A stretch of 47,233 nt of DNA from positions 1 through 47,233 of the forward strand of contig JANWJJ010000032.1 in NCBI GenBank assembly GCA_025451955.1, read 5' to 3'. The position numbers and the translations under genes are program-made. How positions within the stretch are numbered: position 1 is the stretch's first letter; each line of letters opens with the position of its first letter. Below are positions 1-9,800 of this stretch, piece by piece. The stretch comes from Rudaea sp. GTDB taxonomy: Bacteria; Pseudomonadota; Gammaproteobacteria; Xanthomonadales; Rhodanobacteraceae. A model generated the notes under the pieces. The model ran no database searches, was not told the DNA's origin, and worked only from the letters and a program-made list of their open reading frames with translations.

Positions 1-2
1 AC

Positions 3-398
3 GATATTCTGGTGAAGGTAGACCGTGCGAGCATGCTGAATTCTCTGGAAGTGCGCGCGCCCTTCCTCGACTGCGATTTGGTCGATTTCGTCCGGCGCTT
101 GCCCGCCGACATGAAACTGCGCGGCGGTACCAGCAAGTACATCCTGCGCCGTGCCGCAAAACTGCTGCTGCCGAAAGAGGTACTGACACGCAGCAAGCAG
201 GGGTTCGGCGTGCCGATCGGGCAGTGGTTTCGGGATGGCAGGCTGCCACAACGCAAACTGGCCAACGCAATCAATGCGCCGTTCTGGCAGCAACGTCTCG
301 CCGAGCATCACACACAACGTTCAGATCAGCGCGCCTATCTTTGGAGCGACTGGATGCTCAGCGCATCGCATCTAGGCAACGCAGCAACCGCCGCATGA
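3..398 (+). CDS. asnB: Asparagine synthase (glutamine-hydrolysing), C-terminal fragment
   Basis: The reading frame is open from the window edge and stops at 396-398, so only the last ~131 residues are present. They read DILVKVDRASM, then SLEVRAPFLD, then SKYILRRA and RSKQGFGVPIGQW, which match the C-terminal half of the AsnB synthetase domain, the part that amidates an aspartate-like carboxylate using ATP. The N-terminal glutaminase domain lies outside the window. In glycan clusters such proteins often amidate a sugar acid or an aspartyl group rather than supply free asparagine; that role is inferred from the neighbouring glycosyltransferases. The stop overlaps the next start (ATGA), which points to translational coupling. 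Confidence 0.88.
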   Translation, partial: DILVKVDRASMLNSLEVRAPFLDCDLVDFVRRLPADMKLRGGTSKYILRRAAKLLLPKEVLTRSKQGFGVPIGQWFRDGRLPQRKLANAINAPFWQQRLAEHHTQRSDQRAYLWSDWMLSASHLGNAATAA

Positions 399-1189
399 AC
401 ACGTTGCAGCGATTCGAATACGTCGCATTGCGCCTGATGCGCCGTTTTGTGTTCAGCGAGCGCAGCGCGAACCGGCTGGCGCGCTGGCTACCGTACTACG
501 CACCGAGCGTCGGCGAGAACGAACCTGCGCGCATCGTCGCCGACTACGTGCGCGACCTCGCCGCAGCCAATGTTGTCCTCGCTGGTCAACGCACACTTGA
601 GGTCGGCGCAGGCCGCAGCAATGGTGTCGGTTACGGACTGATTGCTGCCGGAGCGACCAGCGCTTGTCTACTGGAACCGTTCGTCGCGTTCGACGCGGTG
701 CGTGATGCGGCGCTGCGCGAATCCTCGCCGACATTCGCGGCCGTCGATTTGCGCAAGTTGCACCGTGTACGCGACTTTGCGGCAATCGCCGATGCAAGCA
801 TCGATCTCATCCTCAGCAATTCTGTGCTCGAGCATGTGCGCGAACCGCACGCATTCTTCGCCGGCTGCCGCCGCGTGCTCGCGCCGGGCGGCGTGATGCT
901 GCATCGGGTCGATTATCGCGACCATTTCTTCAAATATCCCTATGGCTTCCTGACCTTCAGCGATGCAACGTGGTCGCACTGGCTGGACCCCGGCGATCTG
1001 CCGCGCTGGCGATTGGGCGATCATCTGGCCGATCTGGCCGCCGCCGGTTTCGAGGCGCGCGTGTTCGATGAGCGCAGCGATCCGCAAGCGTTCGCGAAGG
1101 TGCGCGGAAATTTGCGCGGCCGATTTGCGGATGTCGTGACGGGCATCGATGCGACGAGCGCCGTATTGTTCGCACGGAACCCGGCGTGA
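395..1189 (+). CDS. Class I SAM-dependent methyltransferase
   Basis: This is a 264-aa protein. I chose the ATG at 395, not the upstream in-frame codon at 224, because 395 makes a 4-bp ATGA overlap with the asparagine synthase stop and the upstream extension is only an alternative frame of that gene. The SAM-binding motif I, LEVGAGRSNG, lies near residues 68-77. A post-motif region reads NSVLEHVREP followed by the VLAPGGVML hairpin, typical of the Methyltransf_11 type. It is cytoplasmic by composition. Its position in a glycan cluster suggests it methylates a sugar or a lipid-linked intermediate, but the substrate cannot be read from sequence. Its stop overlaps the next gene through a GTGA junction. 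Confidence 0.85.
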   Translation: MNTLQRFEYVALRLMRRFVFSERSANRLARWLPYYAPSVGENEPARIVADYVRDLAAANVVLAGQRTLEVGAGRSNGVGYGLIAAGATSACLLEPFVAFDAVRDAALRESSPTFAAVDLRKLHRVRDFAAIADASIDLILSNSVLEHVREPHAFFAGCRRVLAPGGVMLHRVDYRDHFFKYPYGFLTFSDATWSHWLDPGDLPRWRLGDHLADLAAAGFEARVFDERSDPQAFAKVRGNLRGRFADVVTGIDATSAVLFARNPA

Positions 1190-2331
1190 GATTGATTCTG
1201 GTCAACTACGAATACCCGCCGCTCGGCGGTGGCGCCGGCAACGCGACCGCCTGCATCGCGCGCGCGCTTGCGCGCCAGACACATGAAGTCAGCGTCGTCA
1301 CCGCCGCATTCGGTGATTTGCGTGGAACCGAACAGGAATGCGAAAACCTGAGCGTGATCCGTCTTCCCTGCCGGCGCGCACGTCAGGACCGTTCCAATTA
1401 CATTGAGATGCTGAGTTATGTCATCGCGGCCATGCGCGCCCTGCCGCGCATCGCGCGCGAGCGTCGCGCCGATGGTCTGATCGTGTTCTTCTCGTTGCCG
1501 TGCGGACCGCTCGGCTGGCTGGTACGAACGCGCGTCGGCGTGCCCTATGTCGTCTCCCTGCGCGGCGGCGACGTGCCGGGCGCGGAAACGCGCGTCGGCA
1601 TGATCCACCGCGTGCTCGCGCCGCTGCGCCGCGCGGTCCTGCGGCGTGCGCGCGCGGTAGTCGCAAGTTCAGCGGGACTCGCACGCTTGTCCGAGCAAGC
1701 CGATCCGATTCCGGTAAAGGTGATCCCCAATGGCGTCGACACGAAATATTTTTACCCGGTTACCGACAAACGCGTCGATACCGCGCAAGTCCGTTTTCTG
1801 TTCGCCGGTCGCTTTCAACCGCAAAAAAACCTGTTTGTGATGCTCGATCAATTCGCGCGCGCCGCCGCGCAATCCCGCAAACCATTGCACCTGACCTTGA
1901 TCGGCGACGGCCCGCAACGCGGCGATCTCCAGGCACATGTGCAAACTTTGGGCATCGCCGACCATGTAGACTGGCCCGGTTGGCTCGACAAGGCCGCGTT
2001 GCGCGGGGCTTATCAGCGCGCAGACGTGTTCCTCAACCCATCACTGTACGAAGGCATGCCCAACACCGTGCTCGAAGCCATGGCCTGCGGCTTGCCGGTG
2101 ATCGCCAGCCGGGTGATCGGCAATGACGAGCTGATTGAACACAATGCGACCGGACTGCTGTTCGATCTCGACCACCCCGGCGATCTGATGCAGGCAATGG
2201 TGGGATTGGCCGAGGCTCAGGAGCGCTGCGCCACATTGGGCGCGCACGCACGACAACGCGCGTGCGAGAGGTATTCTTGGGATTTCGCCGCGTCGCGTTA
2301 TGCTTCCTTGTTTTCAAATAGCATGAATTGA
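1186..2331 (+). CDS. Glycosyltransferase family 4 (GT-B fold)
   Basis: This is a 381-aa protein starting at GTG, inside the GTGA overlap with the preceding stop. The N-terminal domain opens with YEYPPLGGGAGN, the glycine-rich acceptor-side loop of GT4 enzymes (residues 8-19). The C-terminal domain carries FAGRFQPQKN (206-215), LIGDGPQR and the nucleotide-sugar motif YEGMPNTVLEAMACGLPVIAS (288-308), which has the E-x7-E signature. The family moves a sugar from a nucleotide donor with retention of configuration, usually onto a lipid-linked glycan at the cytoplasmic membrane face. The donor and linkage are unknown. Downstream, the next gene begins within its stop codon (TTGA). Confidence 0.92.
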   Translation: MRLILVNYEYPPLGGGAGNATACIARALARQTHEVSVVTAAFGDLRGTEQECENLSVIRLPCRRARQDRSNYIEMLSYVIAAMRALPRIARERRADGLIVFFSLPCGPLGWLVRTRVGVPYVVSLRGGDVPGAETRVGMIHRVLAPLRRAVLRRARAVVASSAGLARLSEQADPIPVKVIPNGVDTKYFYPVTDKRVDTAQVRFLFAGRFQPQKNLFVMLDQFARAAAQSRKPLHLTLIGDGPQRGDLQAHVQTLGIADHVDWPGWLDKAALRGAYQRADVFLNPSLYEGMPNTVLEAMACGLPVIASRVIGNDELIEHNATGLLFDLDHPGDLMQAMVGLAEAQERCATLGAHARQRACERYSWDFAASRYASLFSNSMN

Positions 2332-3086
2332 TTTTGGAAAATCATCCCGACAATCTAGCGATCTACGACTCAGGCTGGGAGAGCTGGATCGACATGAAAC
2401 GTTATGGGCCAGCGTCACGCTGGTTGCGTAGCCTGATCGCCGATGCCTGTCGTCACCTGGAGCCCCTCCCACGCAGTGTTCATGACGTCGGTTGTGGCGA
2501 GGGAACAAATACCTTGATGCTCGCGCAAAGATTTCCAGACGCGAAAGTGCGCGGCAGTGACTTCAGCGCATCCGGAATTGCGGTCGCACAGCGCTATCTG
2601 GCGCAACGCAATCTAACTTTCGTCCATGATCCAAGCAACTGCGCGGCAGATGAAGCTGCTGATCTGGTTTGCTGTTTTGAAGTTCTGGAGCATGTGGATG
2701 ATTGGCGTGCGTTTCTGACGCGGCTGACCGGAGCGACGAATCGCTACTTGCTGCTTTCGTTTCCGACCGGGCGGATGCGTCCATTCGAGGCCAATGTCGG
2801 GCATTTGCGCAACTTTGCCAAGGGTGAAATGGAGGCAGAGTTGGCACGCATCGGATTCCGGCCAATTCATGTGGGTTATGCCGGATTTCCGTTTTATTCG
2901 CCACTCTACCGAGAATTCTGTCAACTCACGAATGCTGGCGATGCCAAGTTCACCCGTGGCAGCTACGGCCTTGCAAAAAAGACCGTTGCGGCAGTCTTGT
3001 ATATGCTGTTCCGTTACGGGTCGACGCGCCGTCACTTCGGAGATCAGTTCGTTGGTCTATTCACTCGTGGCGACCAACATGGATGA
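2328..3086 (+). CDS. Class I SAM-dependent methyltransferase
   Basis: This is a 252-aa protein starting at TTG in a TTGA overlap with the GT4 stop. Motif I, VHDVGCGEGTNT, is at about residues 51-62, followed by VRGSDFSASGI (motif II, SAM ribose contact) and CCFEVLEHVDDW. This is a Methyltransf_11/25-type fold. The last ~60 residues are less conserved and include a hydrophobic stretch, LAKKTVAAVLYMLF. A start at a rare TTG is supported only by the overlap chain; the first in-frame ATG lies at about residue 23 (MKRYGP), which would leave a shorter N-terminus. The target is presumably a glycan component. It overlaps the next small gene by 8 bp. Confidence 0.83.
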   Translation: MILENHPDNLAIYDSGWESWIDMKRYGPASRWLRSLIADACRHLEPLPRSVHDVGCGEGTNTLMLAQRFPDAKVRGSDFSASGIAVAQRYLAQRNLTFVHDPSNCAADEAADLVCCFEVLEHVDDWRAFLTRLTGATNRYLLLSFPTGRMRPFEANVGHLRNFAKGEMEAELARIGFRPIHVGYAGFPFYSPLYREFCQLTNAGDAKFTRGSYGLAKKTVAAVLYMLFRYGSTRRHFGDQFVGLFTRGDQHG

Positions 3087-3459
3087 GTTCAAACTGCGCA
3101 TTCCCACAAACGTTTCTGAAGCTTTGGTCTCGACACAAGGGGTCTACTATGAAGAGCTGAGTGGCATTGATCGTTACAAGATCGCCAACGACGTACTCAG
3201 CCAAGACAATGTCGGCTGGGTCAAACGCCAGATCAGGTTGCTGCAACGCGAAGGCAGCGTCGAGGTGCTTGGCCTCGGCGATGACGTGTTTCTGGAACGC
3301 ATGACTTCGCTGGATTTTGCGACTTGGGCGACCTTGGGCCGGATCAAGCATGTGCTCGAACTGATCGGAAATCGCCATGTGCGACGCCTACTCGCGCGGA
3401 TCATCATTGCGTTGCGTGGCTGGACGCTGATCGTGCTCACACTGCGCAAGCGGCCATGA
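3079..3459 (+). CDS. Hypothetical protein of the glycan cluster (126 aa)
   Basis: I do not recognise this family. The start at ATG 3079 (MDEFKLRIP) overlaps the methyltransferase stop by 8 bp, and the stop overlaps the next gene through ATGA at 3456-3459, so it is a tightly coupled operon member and not a chance frame. Upstream in-frame codons belong to the shadow of the methyltransferase. The first ~100 residues are mixed polar, with a central RQIRLLQREGSVEVLGLGDD segment. The C-terminus is strongly basic and hydrophobic (RRLLARIIIALRGWTLIVLT), which looks like a membrane-associating helix. A role beside the flippase-like protein encoded next is possible, but no function can be assigned. Confidence 0.72.
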   Translation: MDEFKLRIPTNVSEALVSTQGVYYEELSGIDRYKIANDVLSQDNVGWVKRQIRLLQREGSVEVLGLGDDVFLERMTSLDFATWATLGRIKHVLELIGNRHVRRLLARIIIALRGWTLIVLTLRKRP

Positions 3460-4397
3460 TCCGCAGCGTCTGGTTCAAGGCAGTCGTTTCGTTGGCGTTG
3501 CTCGCGTGGCTGCTCGCGCGCACGCCACTCGCCGCCTTGATCCATGAATTCTCTCGACTCGACGCGGGCACGCTGATCCTCGGCGGCGCGCTCGCACTGC
3601 TCGCCTGGTGGTTGTCCGCCGTGCGGTGGTGGTGCATCGCGCCGGAGTTTCGGTTGGCGGAAGTCGTTCGCATGACCTTTATCGCGCTGTTCTACGGCAC
3701 GGTCTTGCCAGGCCAGGTCGCTGGCGATGTGGTCAAGGCTTACCGCCTCAGTGCGTCGCAACAGCACGGCGGACATGCCGCGGCGGCAACCTTGATTGAT
3801 CGCGGGGTTGCCATGCTGGCACTGTTCCTGATCGGCGGCATCGCCACCACGCAACTTTCCGAGGCACCGGACGGATTGCGTATTGCACTGTGGATCTGCT
3901 GCGCCGGACTCGTATGCGGCGGCGGCTTGCTAGCGGTTCCGAGCGTACGCGATCGCCTGGTCGCATCGACGCAAATGAGCGGATCGGGACGCTTGGCGCG
4001 CGCACTGGAATTCCTGCAGCGTCTGGCCCATGCGCTGCACGATGCGTTGCGTCGCCCGAAACGCATCCTCGCCTGCTTTGTACTGGCGCTCGTTTTTCAT
4101 GCGATATGCGTCGTCATTCACATGCTTCTAGGTCATGCGCTGGGGATCGCCATAGGGATAAATGCGTGGTGCCTGGTTTACGCTGGTGTCTCGGTACTCA
4201 TGCTGCTGCCGGTCAGCGTGGCCGGCATCGGCCTGCGCGAAGGCAGCTATGTCGGTTTGCTGGCATTGTTCGGCGTGAATCGCGAAACTGCGCTGGCGAT
4301 ATCAATTACTTTTTTCGCCTACACCCTCTTCGGCGCGCTGCTGGGGCTGATGGCGGAGATCGTCGCGCCCCGAAGTGGGCAAGAAAAAACACCTTGA
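3456..4397 (+). CDS. Flippase-like integral membrane protein (LPG synthase TM-domain family)
   Basis: This is a 313-aa protein starting at the ATG within the ATGA overlap. It is almost entirely hydrophobic, with about eight membrane segments. It carries the hallmarks of the lysylphosphatidylglycerol synthase TM region / YbhN family: LLAWWLSAVRWW near residue 47, then FYGTVLPGQVAGDVVKAYRLS, and near the end LPVSVAGIGLREGSYVGLL. Members of this family occur beside glycosyltransferases in surface-glycan clusters and are thought to move lipids or lipid-linked sugars across the inner membrane. That is family knowledge, not shown here. It has no aminoacyl-transferase domain, so it is not an MprF enzyme. 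Confidence 0.88.
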   Translation: MIRSVWFKAVVSLALLAWLLARTPLAALIHEFSRLDAGTLILGGALALLAWWLSAVRWWCIAPEFRLAEVVRMTFIALFYGTVLPGQVAGDVVKAYRLSASQQHGGHAAAATLIDRGVAMLALFLIGGIATTQLSEAPDGLRIALWICCAGLVCGGGLLAVPSVRDRLVASTQMSGSGRLARALEFLQRLAHALHDALRRPKRILACFVLALVFHAICVVIHMLLGHALGIAIGINAWCLVYAGVSVLMLLPVSVAGIGLREGSYVGLLALFGVNRETALAISITFFAYTLFGALLGLMAEIVAPRSGQEKTP

Positions 4398-4414
4398 GCT
4401 TCAGAGCGAATCCG

Positions 4415-6775
4415 ATGGATGCAACCCCGGTGGCAGAACCACGACGTGAAACGTTTTGGCGCCGTAACAAAAGCGGAATCCTTCTTTACCTCGCGATCGC
4501 CATTGCAATGGCGCTGTTGCTATCGGTGGATTACATCGTCAAGCATCATGCCTTCGCTTTTGTCGACATAGGTTCGGATACATTTCTCCAGTTCCTGCCA
4601 TTCCAGATCGCGGAAGCACGCCAATTGCGTGATTTGCATACGCTTACGTGGTCGTTCGATCTGGGGCTGGGTGCCTACATCGGCTTGGTGTTCTATCCGA
4701 TTGAGTTGTTGGGGGCCTTCTTCCCGGATTCCTGGCAACTCGGACTGCGGTTGCCGATCTATTTATCGCAATTGGTGCTCGGCGGCGCGTTTTTCTTCGC
4801 CTATTTGCGCAAGCTCGATTTCGAGCCGCGCTTGTGCGTATTCGGCGCCCTGGCCTATGCGTTTTCTTCCTACTCCATGATCAATGGTCAGTGGGATCCT
4901 TACCCCATACAAATCGTGCAGTTTGCGGCGTATTTGTATTTCATCGAAGCGTTTCTTCGCGGCGGCAACCGCTGGCATGCAGTGGGGGCCGGTTTGACGG
5001 TGGGCTTGGGACACGTTTTCGACATTTATACATTTTCCTTGCTGACGCTGATTTACGTAACGGCGCGGCCACTCTTCGCCAACAAAGAACGCAATCGCAC
5101 TTATCCGCTGACGTTTCTGCGTTATGCCGGCTGGGCCGCGCTGGGGTTTCTGCTGACTGCGCCGATCCAGTTCCCTGCTCTGCACTATTTTTTCGATAAT
5201 CCCCGAGTCAGCGGCACCCGTTCGGCCGTACCGCAATTATTGGGCATGATCTGGCAGTTAAATGATCGCGGCACGATAGGCAGCGAGATCGCCGGATTCT
5301 TCGGCAAGGATCTGCTCGGCACCGGCAACGCTTACAAAGGTTGGGGAAACTACTTCGAGGCGCCGGGTTTCTACGTCGGTCTGTTGTTGCTGCTGTGCAT
5401 TCCGCAACTGCTCGGGCCGAACACGACACGACGCGAAAAATGGCTGTGCGCTGCCGGTATCGTGTTGACCGCGGCTTACGTGATTTGGCCCGCGCTGCGC
5501 TTTGCCGTCAATGGATTCGGCCACACTGCTTTTCGCGTATCAACACTTTGGGTGTCGTGCGGGTTGCTGATTCTCGGACTGGCCGGATTGCGGCGCATGC
5601 TCGCTTCGGGACTGTGGCGCGCCGGCCTGTTGATCGGCGCTGCCGGGCTTCTCATTATCTTGTTCGCGATTGTCGGCTTGCTTCCGCAGATCGTGAATGT
5701 CATGGATGTCGTCAGGATTGCCGCCTTCGTGCTGGTCTATAGCGCCATGCTCTGGTTTCTTGACGATACCAGTTTGCGCGCATGGGCGGTGCCGATGCTG
5801 TTGCCGGTATTCGCCTGCGAGTTACTGCTATTCGCCGCACCGGCGATGATCGACCGCACGCCGGTAAACAGCGACGACAGCAGTCAGGCCGGCAGTTACC
5901 TCGATGGCACACAACAAGCGCTGGCTTTCATCCGCCAGCGCGAAGGCGACGGCGCACCTTTCTATCGTGTGGAAAAAACCTACAACTCGGTCTTCCTGTG
6001 CGATGCGTTGTTCCAGAACTATCACGGCATCAAATCGTATTTCTTCCACGGCAGTTCGATCACCCGCTTTATCGATTCCATGCACCTGCAACGACCGGTG
6101 GCCGGCAATGCCAGCTACATCGGCTCGGCCGTGGAGCGCCCAAAGATTCTCGACCTGTTGGGAGTGAAATATCTTCTTGCACGCGACCGCAGCCTGGATG
6201 GCGGCCCCGGGTATACTTTTGTCGGCAGCGCTGATGGCGTGAACATCTATCGAAACGACGACGCGCGGGGATTTGCGCAACTCTTCGATTCACTGACCAG
6301 CGAATCCGATACCGATCACATGACCGACGCGCAGCGCGACACAACCTTGCTGGATTCGGTGGTGCTGCAAGATCCCGCTCCGATCCGGGGAGCATTGCAG
6401 CGGTCAAACGCAGCCACATCCCGCGGTGCTTCTTCATTGCCGCCATTTGCGTCTGTGAAACTCGAAAATGACACCACCATTGTCGGGACGGCGCATGCGT
6501 CCACCGCATCCGTTCTGCTGCTTTCAATGCCGTATGACCCCGGCTGGAGCGCGACGCTCGACGGCGTTGCCGTGACGACGGCGCGTGTCGATTATGGCCT
6601 GACCGGCATGGTTGTGCCGCCCGGCCTGCACGAACTGGCCTTGCACTATGTGCCGCCCGGACGGCGCCCGGGTGAATGGGCTGCTCTTGCCGCACTCGGT
6701 CTGCTGATGGCAATTTCGGCAACGCGGCGGAACAGGCGCGATGCCAAGCCGATGCGTCGAATGCTGCAACGATAG
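4415..6775 (+). CDS. YfhO-family membrane protein (GT-C-like)
   Basis: This is a 786-aa protein with a first membrane helix at about 20-42, the acidic loop VDIGSDTFLQFLPF (50-63), then roughly a dozen hydrophobic segments up to about residue 480. A large extracytoplasmic C-terminal part ends in YDPGWSATLDGVAV and a final helix. This matches the YfhO family, GT-C-like proteins that in Bacillus help glycosylate cell-surface polymers from lipid-linked sugars. The start is uncertain: an in-frame TTG at 4394 overlaps the previous stop (TTGA), as in other genes here, and would add seven residues. It probably acts on the periplasmic face, using a carrier delivered by the upstream flippase-like protein (inference). 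Confidence 0.88.
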   Translation: MDATPVAEPRRETFWRRNKSGILLYLAIAIAMALLLSVDYIVKHHAFAFVDIGSDTFLQFLPFQIAEARQLRDLHTLTWSFDLGLGAYIGLVFYPIELLGAFFPDSWQLGLRLPIYLSQLVLGGAFFFAYLRKLDFEPRLCVFGALAYAFSSYSMINGQWDPYPIQIVQFAAYLYFIEAFLRGGNRWHAVGAGLTVGLGHVFDIYTFSLLTLIYVTARPLFANKERNRTYPLTFLRYAGWAALGFLLTAPIQFPALHYFFDNPRVSGTRSAVPQLLGMIWQLNDRGTIGSEIAGFFGKDLLGTGNAYKGWGNYFEAPGFYVGLLLLLCIPQLLGPNTTRREKWLCAAGIVLTAAYVIWPALRFAVNGFGHTAFRVSTLWVSCGLLILGLAGLRRMLASGLWRAGLLIGAAGLLIILFAIVGLLPQIVNVMDVVRIAAFVLVYSAMLWFLDDTSLRAWAVPMLLPVFACELLLFAAPAMIDRTPVNSDDSSQAGSYLDGTQQALAFIRQREGDGAPFYRVEKTYNSVFLCDALFQNYHGIKSYFFHGSSITRFIDSMHLQRPVAGNASYIGSAVERPKILDLLGVKYLLARDRSLDGGPGYTFVGSADGVNIYRNDDARGFAQLFDSLTSESDTDHMTDAQRDTTLLDSVVLQDPAPIRGALQRSNAATSRGASSLPPFASVKLENDTTIVGTAHASTASVLLLSMPYDPGWSATLDGVAVTTARVDYGLTGMVVPPGLHELALHYVPPGRRPGEWAALAALGLLMAISATRRNRRDAKPMRRMLQR

Positions 6776-6880
6776 GCCAGCGCGCAGCGCAGGTACAAAG
6801 CACGACTGAAAGCGACACGCTGGTATCCCGGATAATTCCAGTATCATTGCCAGCTATCGTCGAATTTCGGGATCGGCCGC

Positions 6881-9800
6881 ATGGCCAGCGACCAGCACAA
6901 CAGCAATTTAAATACTGGCATCGAATCCAGTGCACCCGCGCGCGCGCGCACGGGTGGTGCCGGGGCAATTCTGGTGTTGGGCATGCACCGCTCGGGCACG
7001 TCGGCGGTGGCACGGGTGATCAACCTCATGGGTGCCTACATCGGCGAGCCGGACGAACTGCTACCGGCGCATCCGCAGGACAATCCATCGGGTTATTACG
7101 AACGTACCGAGTTGGTGATTGAGCACGATCGTTTTCTTGCCGCCACTGGATATGCATGGGACCGGATTGCCGACTACGATTCGAGCAATCTCGATGCGGC
7201 CGCGCGTCGAAATCTGGAATTGAAGTTGCGCCCAATCATCGACAAGCTGAACGCTAGCATCGAGCCTTGGCTGGTGAAGGATCCGCGTCTTTGCCTGCTG
7301 CTGCCTCAATGGCTGCCTCTGATCGGCGATGCAGCATTCATAGTCGTCGTCCGCGACCCGCGCGCGATTTGCGCATCCCTGTTGACCAGCCATCGTGGGG
7401 CGTACACCTCTTCATTCATCCTCGCCCTCTGGGGAAAATACCTGCGCACCCTGCTGACGGATCTTGCCGGCCGGCCCGCCTTGTTCGTGTCCTACGCGGC
7501 GTTGCTGGCGAATCCGCAAGCGCAGGGCGCACGTTTGCTGAATGGCTTGCGCACACTCGGTGTCACCGGCCTGCACGCGGCGCCGAAGCATGAGCTGGAT
7601 TCGTTTCTCGATGTACGCTTGCAACGCAGCACGGCACAATCACATGTATTGCTTACGCCGGCGCAGGAAGCGCTGCACGCCTGGCTGGATCGCCAGTGCG
7701 AGGCAAACGCACCGGTAACAGTCAGCGATTTTCCCGAAGCACCGGCGCCCGATGCCGTGCTCCAGGAATTCGAAAGTGCTTTCGACTATCAAGTCAAACT
7801 GGGACGCCAACGCGCGCTCGGCGAAACTGACGCGCGGATCGATCAAATCCAGGCTTCGCTCAATGAGCAAGTCAGCGAGCGTACGCGCTGGTTCGATGAA
7901 CTTGCAGCCCAGCGCCAACAGAACGAGCAGACTCAACTCGAATTCACAGCCCAGCGCCAGCAGAACGAACAGGCTCAGCACGAACTCATTGCGCAACGAG
8001 CCGAAACGGCCCGAGCGCAAGGTGACGCAGAAGCTCTTCGATCCGCCCTTTCCGCCACCACGCAGAAGCAACACTTGCTGCAAGAGCAGACTGATGCCCT
8101 CACTACAGAAGGCCAGCAACTACGCTTGCAGATTACCCATCTTGGAAACCATGCCGCTGCGCTGGAACTGGGCATGCATGATATGCGGCATTCCCTCTCA
8201 TGGAAGATAAGCGCGCCACTACGTGCCATTGCAAACGTGTTGACCCCGCGCGTTTCCTGGAGCCTGGAGCAGGGACTCTATCGAGCCTATTATGCTTTTC
8301 CTGGAGTAAGCGTCCAGAGTAAACGCGCGCTCATTCTCTGGCTGCATCGTCACGCATCCTGGTTTACTCGGCATACGCTGTCCTACCAGATGCGCGAACG
8401 CAGTCGAGAGTTCGCTGTGCTGCGAGAAGTCTCTCCCGATTCGTCGCATCAAACGCGGATGGATAACGAACGCGCCAAAGCCTTGATTGCCACTTGGCGC
8501 CATCCTCCGCTGATTTCGATCGTCATGCCGGTGTACAACGTCGATCCGCGCTGGCTGCTTCTGGCTATCGACTCCGTGCGCAGACAATTCTACCCGCATT
8601 GGGAGCTATGCATTGCCGACGACGCATCGACCCGGGAAGACACACGGCAAGCACTCGATGGCCTGACTCGCGAGAGCGATCCAAAAATCAAAATCGTACG
8701 GCTGAAGAATAACCAAGGCATTGCGCTGGCGTCGAATGCCGCGTTCAAACTGGTGAAGGGAAAATACGTCGGCCTGCTCGATCACGACGACGAACTGACC
8801 CGCGATGCGTTACTGGAAATGGTCCGGGTGATTGTCGAACGCAATCCCGATATGGTCTATTCCGACGAAGACAAAACCGACGAGGCCAACGACCGCAGAG
8901 ACCCATTCTTCAAGCCGGACTACAGCCCGGAGTATTTTCTTTCGAACAATTACATATGCCATTTCACGGTACTGCGAACCGCATTGTTGAAGCGTATCGG
9001 GGGTTTTCGTTCGGGTGTCGACGGTGCGCAGGATTTCGATCTTTTTTTACGTTTTACCGAACACGCCAAACGGATCGAGCACATCCCGTTGGTGCTGTAT
9101 CACTGGCGCATGATTTCCGGCTCAACCGCGGCGACTGCTTCTGCGAAACCCTATACCTGGGAAGCGGGACGGTTGGCACTTGAACATTCTTTGCATAATC
9201 GAGGACTCGACGCACAGGCAGAGGTGGGGCCGTTCCCAAACACGTATCGCATTCGACACAGGATCCACGGCGAGCCCCTGGTCAGCATTCTGATTCCGTT
9301 TCGCGACAAGCCAAAGTTGCTGGAAGTATGTGTCCGCTCAATTCTGGAAAAGACGGATTATCAACATTACGAAATCCTTGGCATCGACAATGCCAGTGCG
9401 GAGCCGGCCACGCAAGAATTAATGCGTAAGTTGGAAAAACTCGACTGCCGAATTCGCTTTGTTCGTTATGACCAGCCTTTCAATTATTCCGCCATCAACA
9501 ATTTCGGGGCACGGCAGGCCAAAGGCGAACATTTTCTGTTGCTGAACAATGATACTGAAGTTCTCGCACCCGAATGGCTGCGAGCGATGCTCGAACACTC
9601 CCAGCGAGAGGATGTCGGCGTCGTCGGCGCCAAGCTGCTGTACCCGGACAATACCGTCCAGCATGCGGGCGTGATCCTGGATCGCAACGTGGTGGCGATG
9701 CATCCGCACCAGTTCTTACCGGTGGAACATCCCGGTTACGCGGCGCGCCCGCATCTGCTGCAAAACCTGAGCGCAGTGACATTTGCGTGTGCCATGACGC

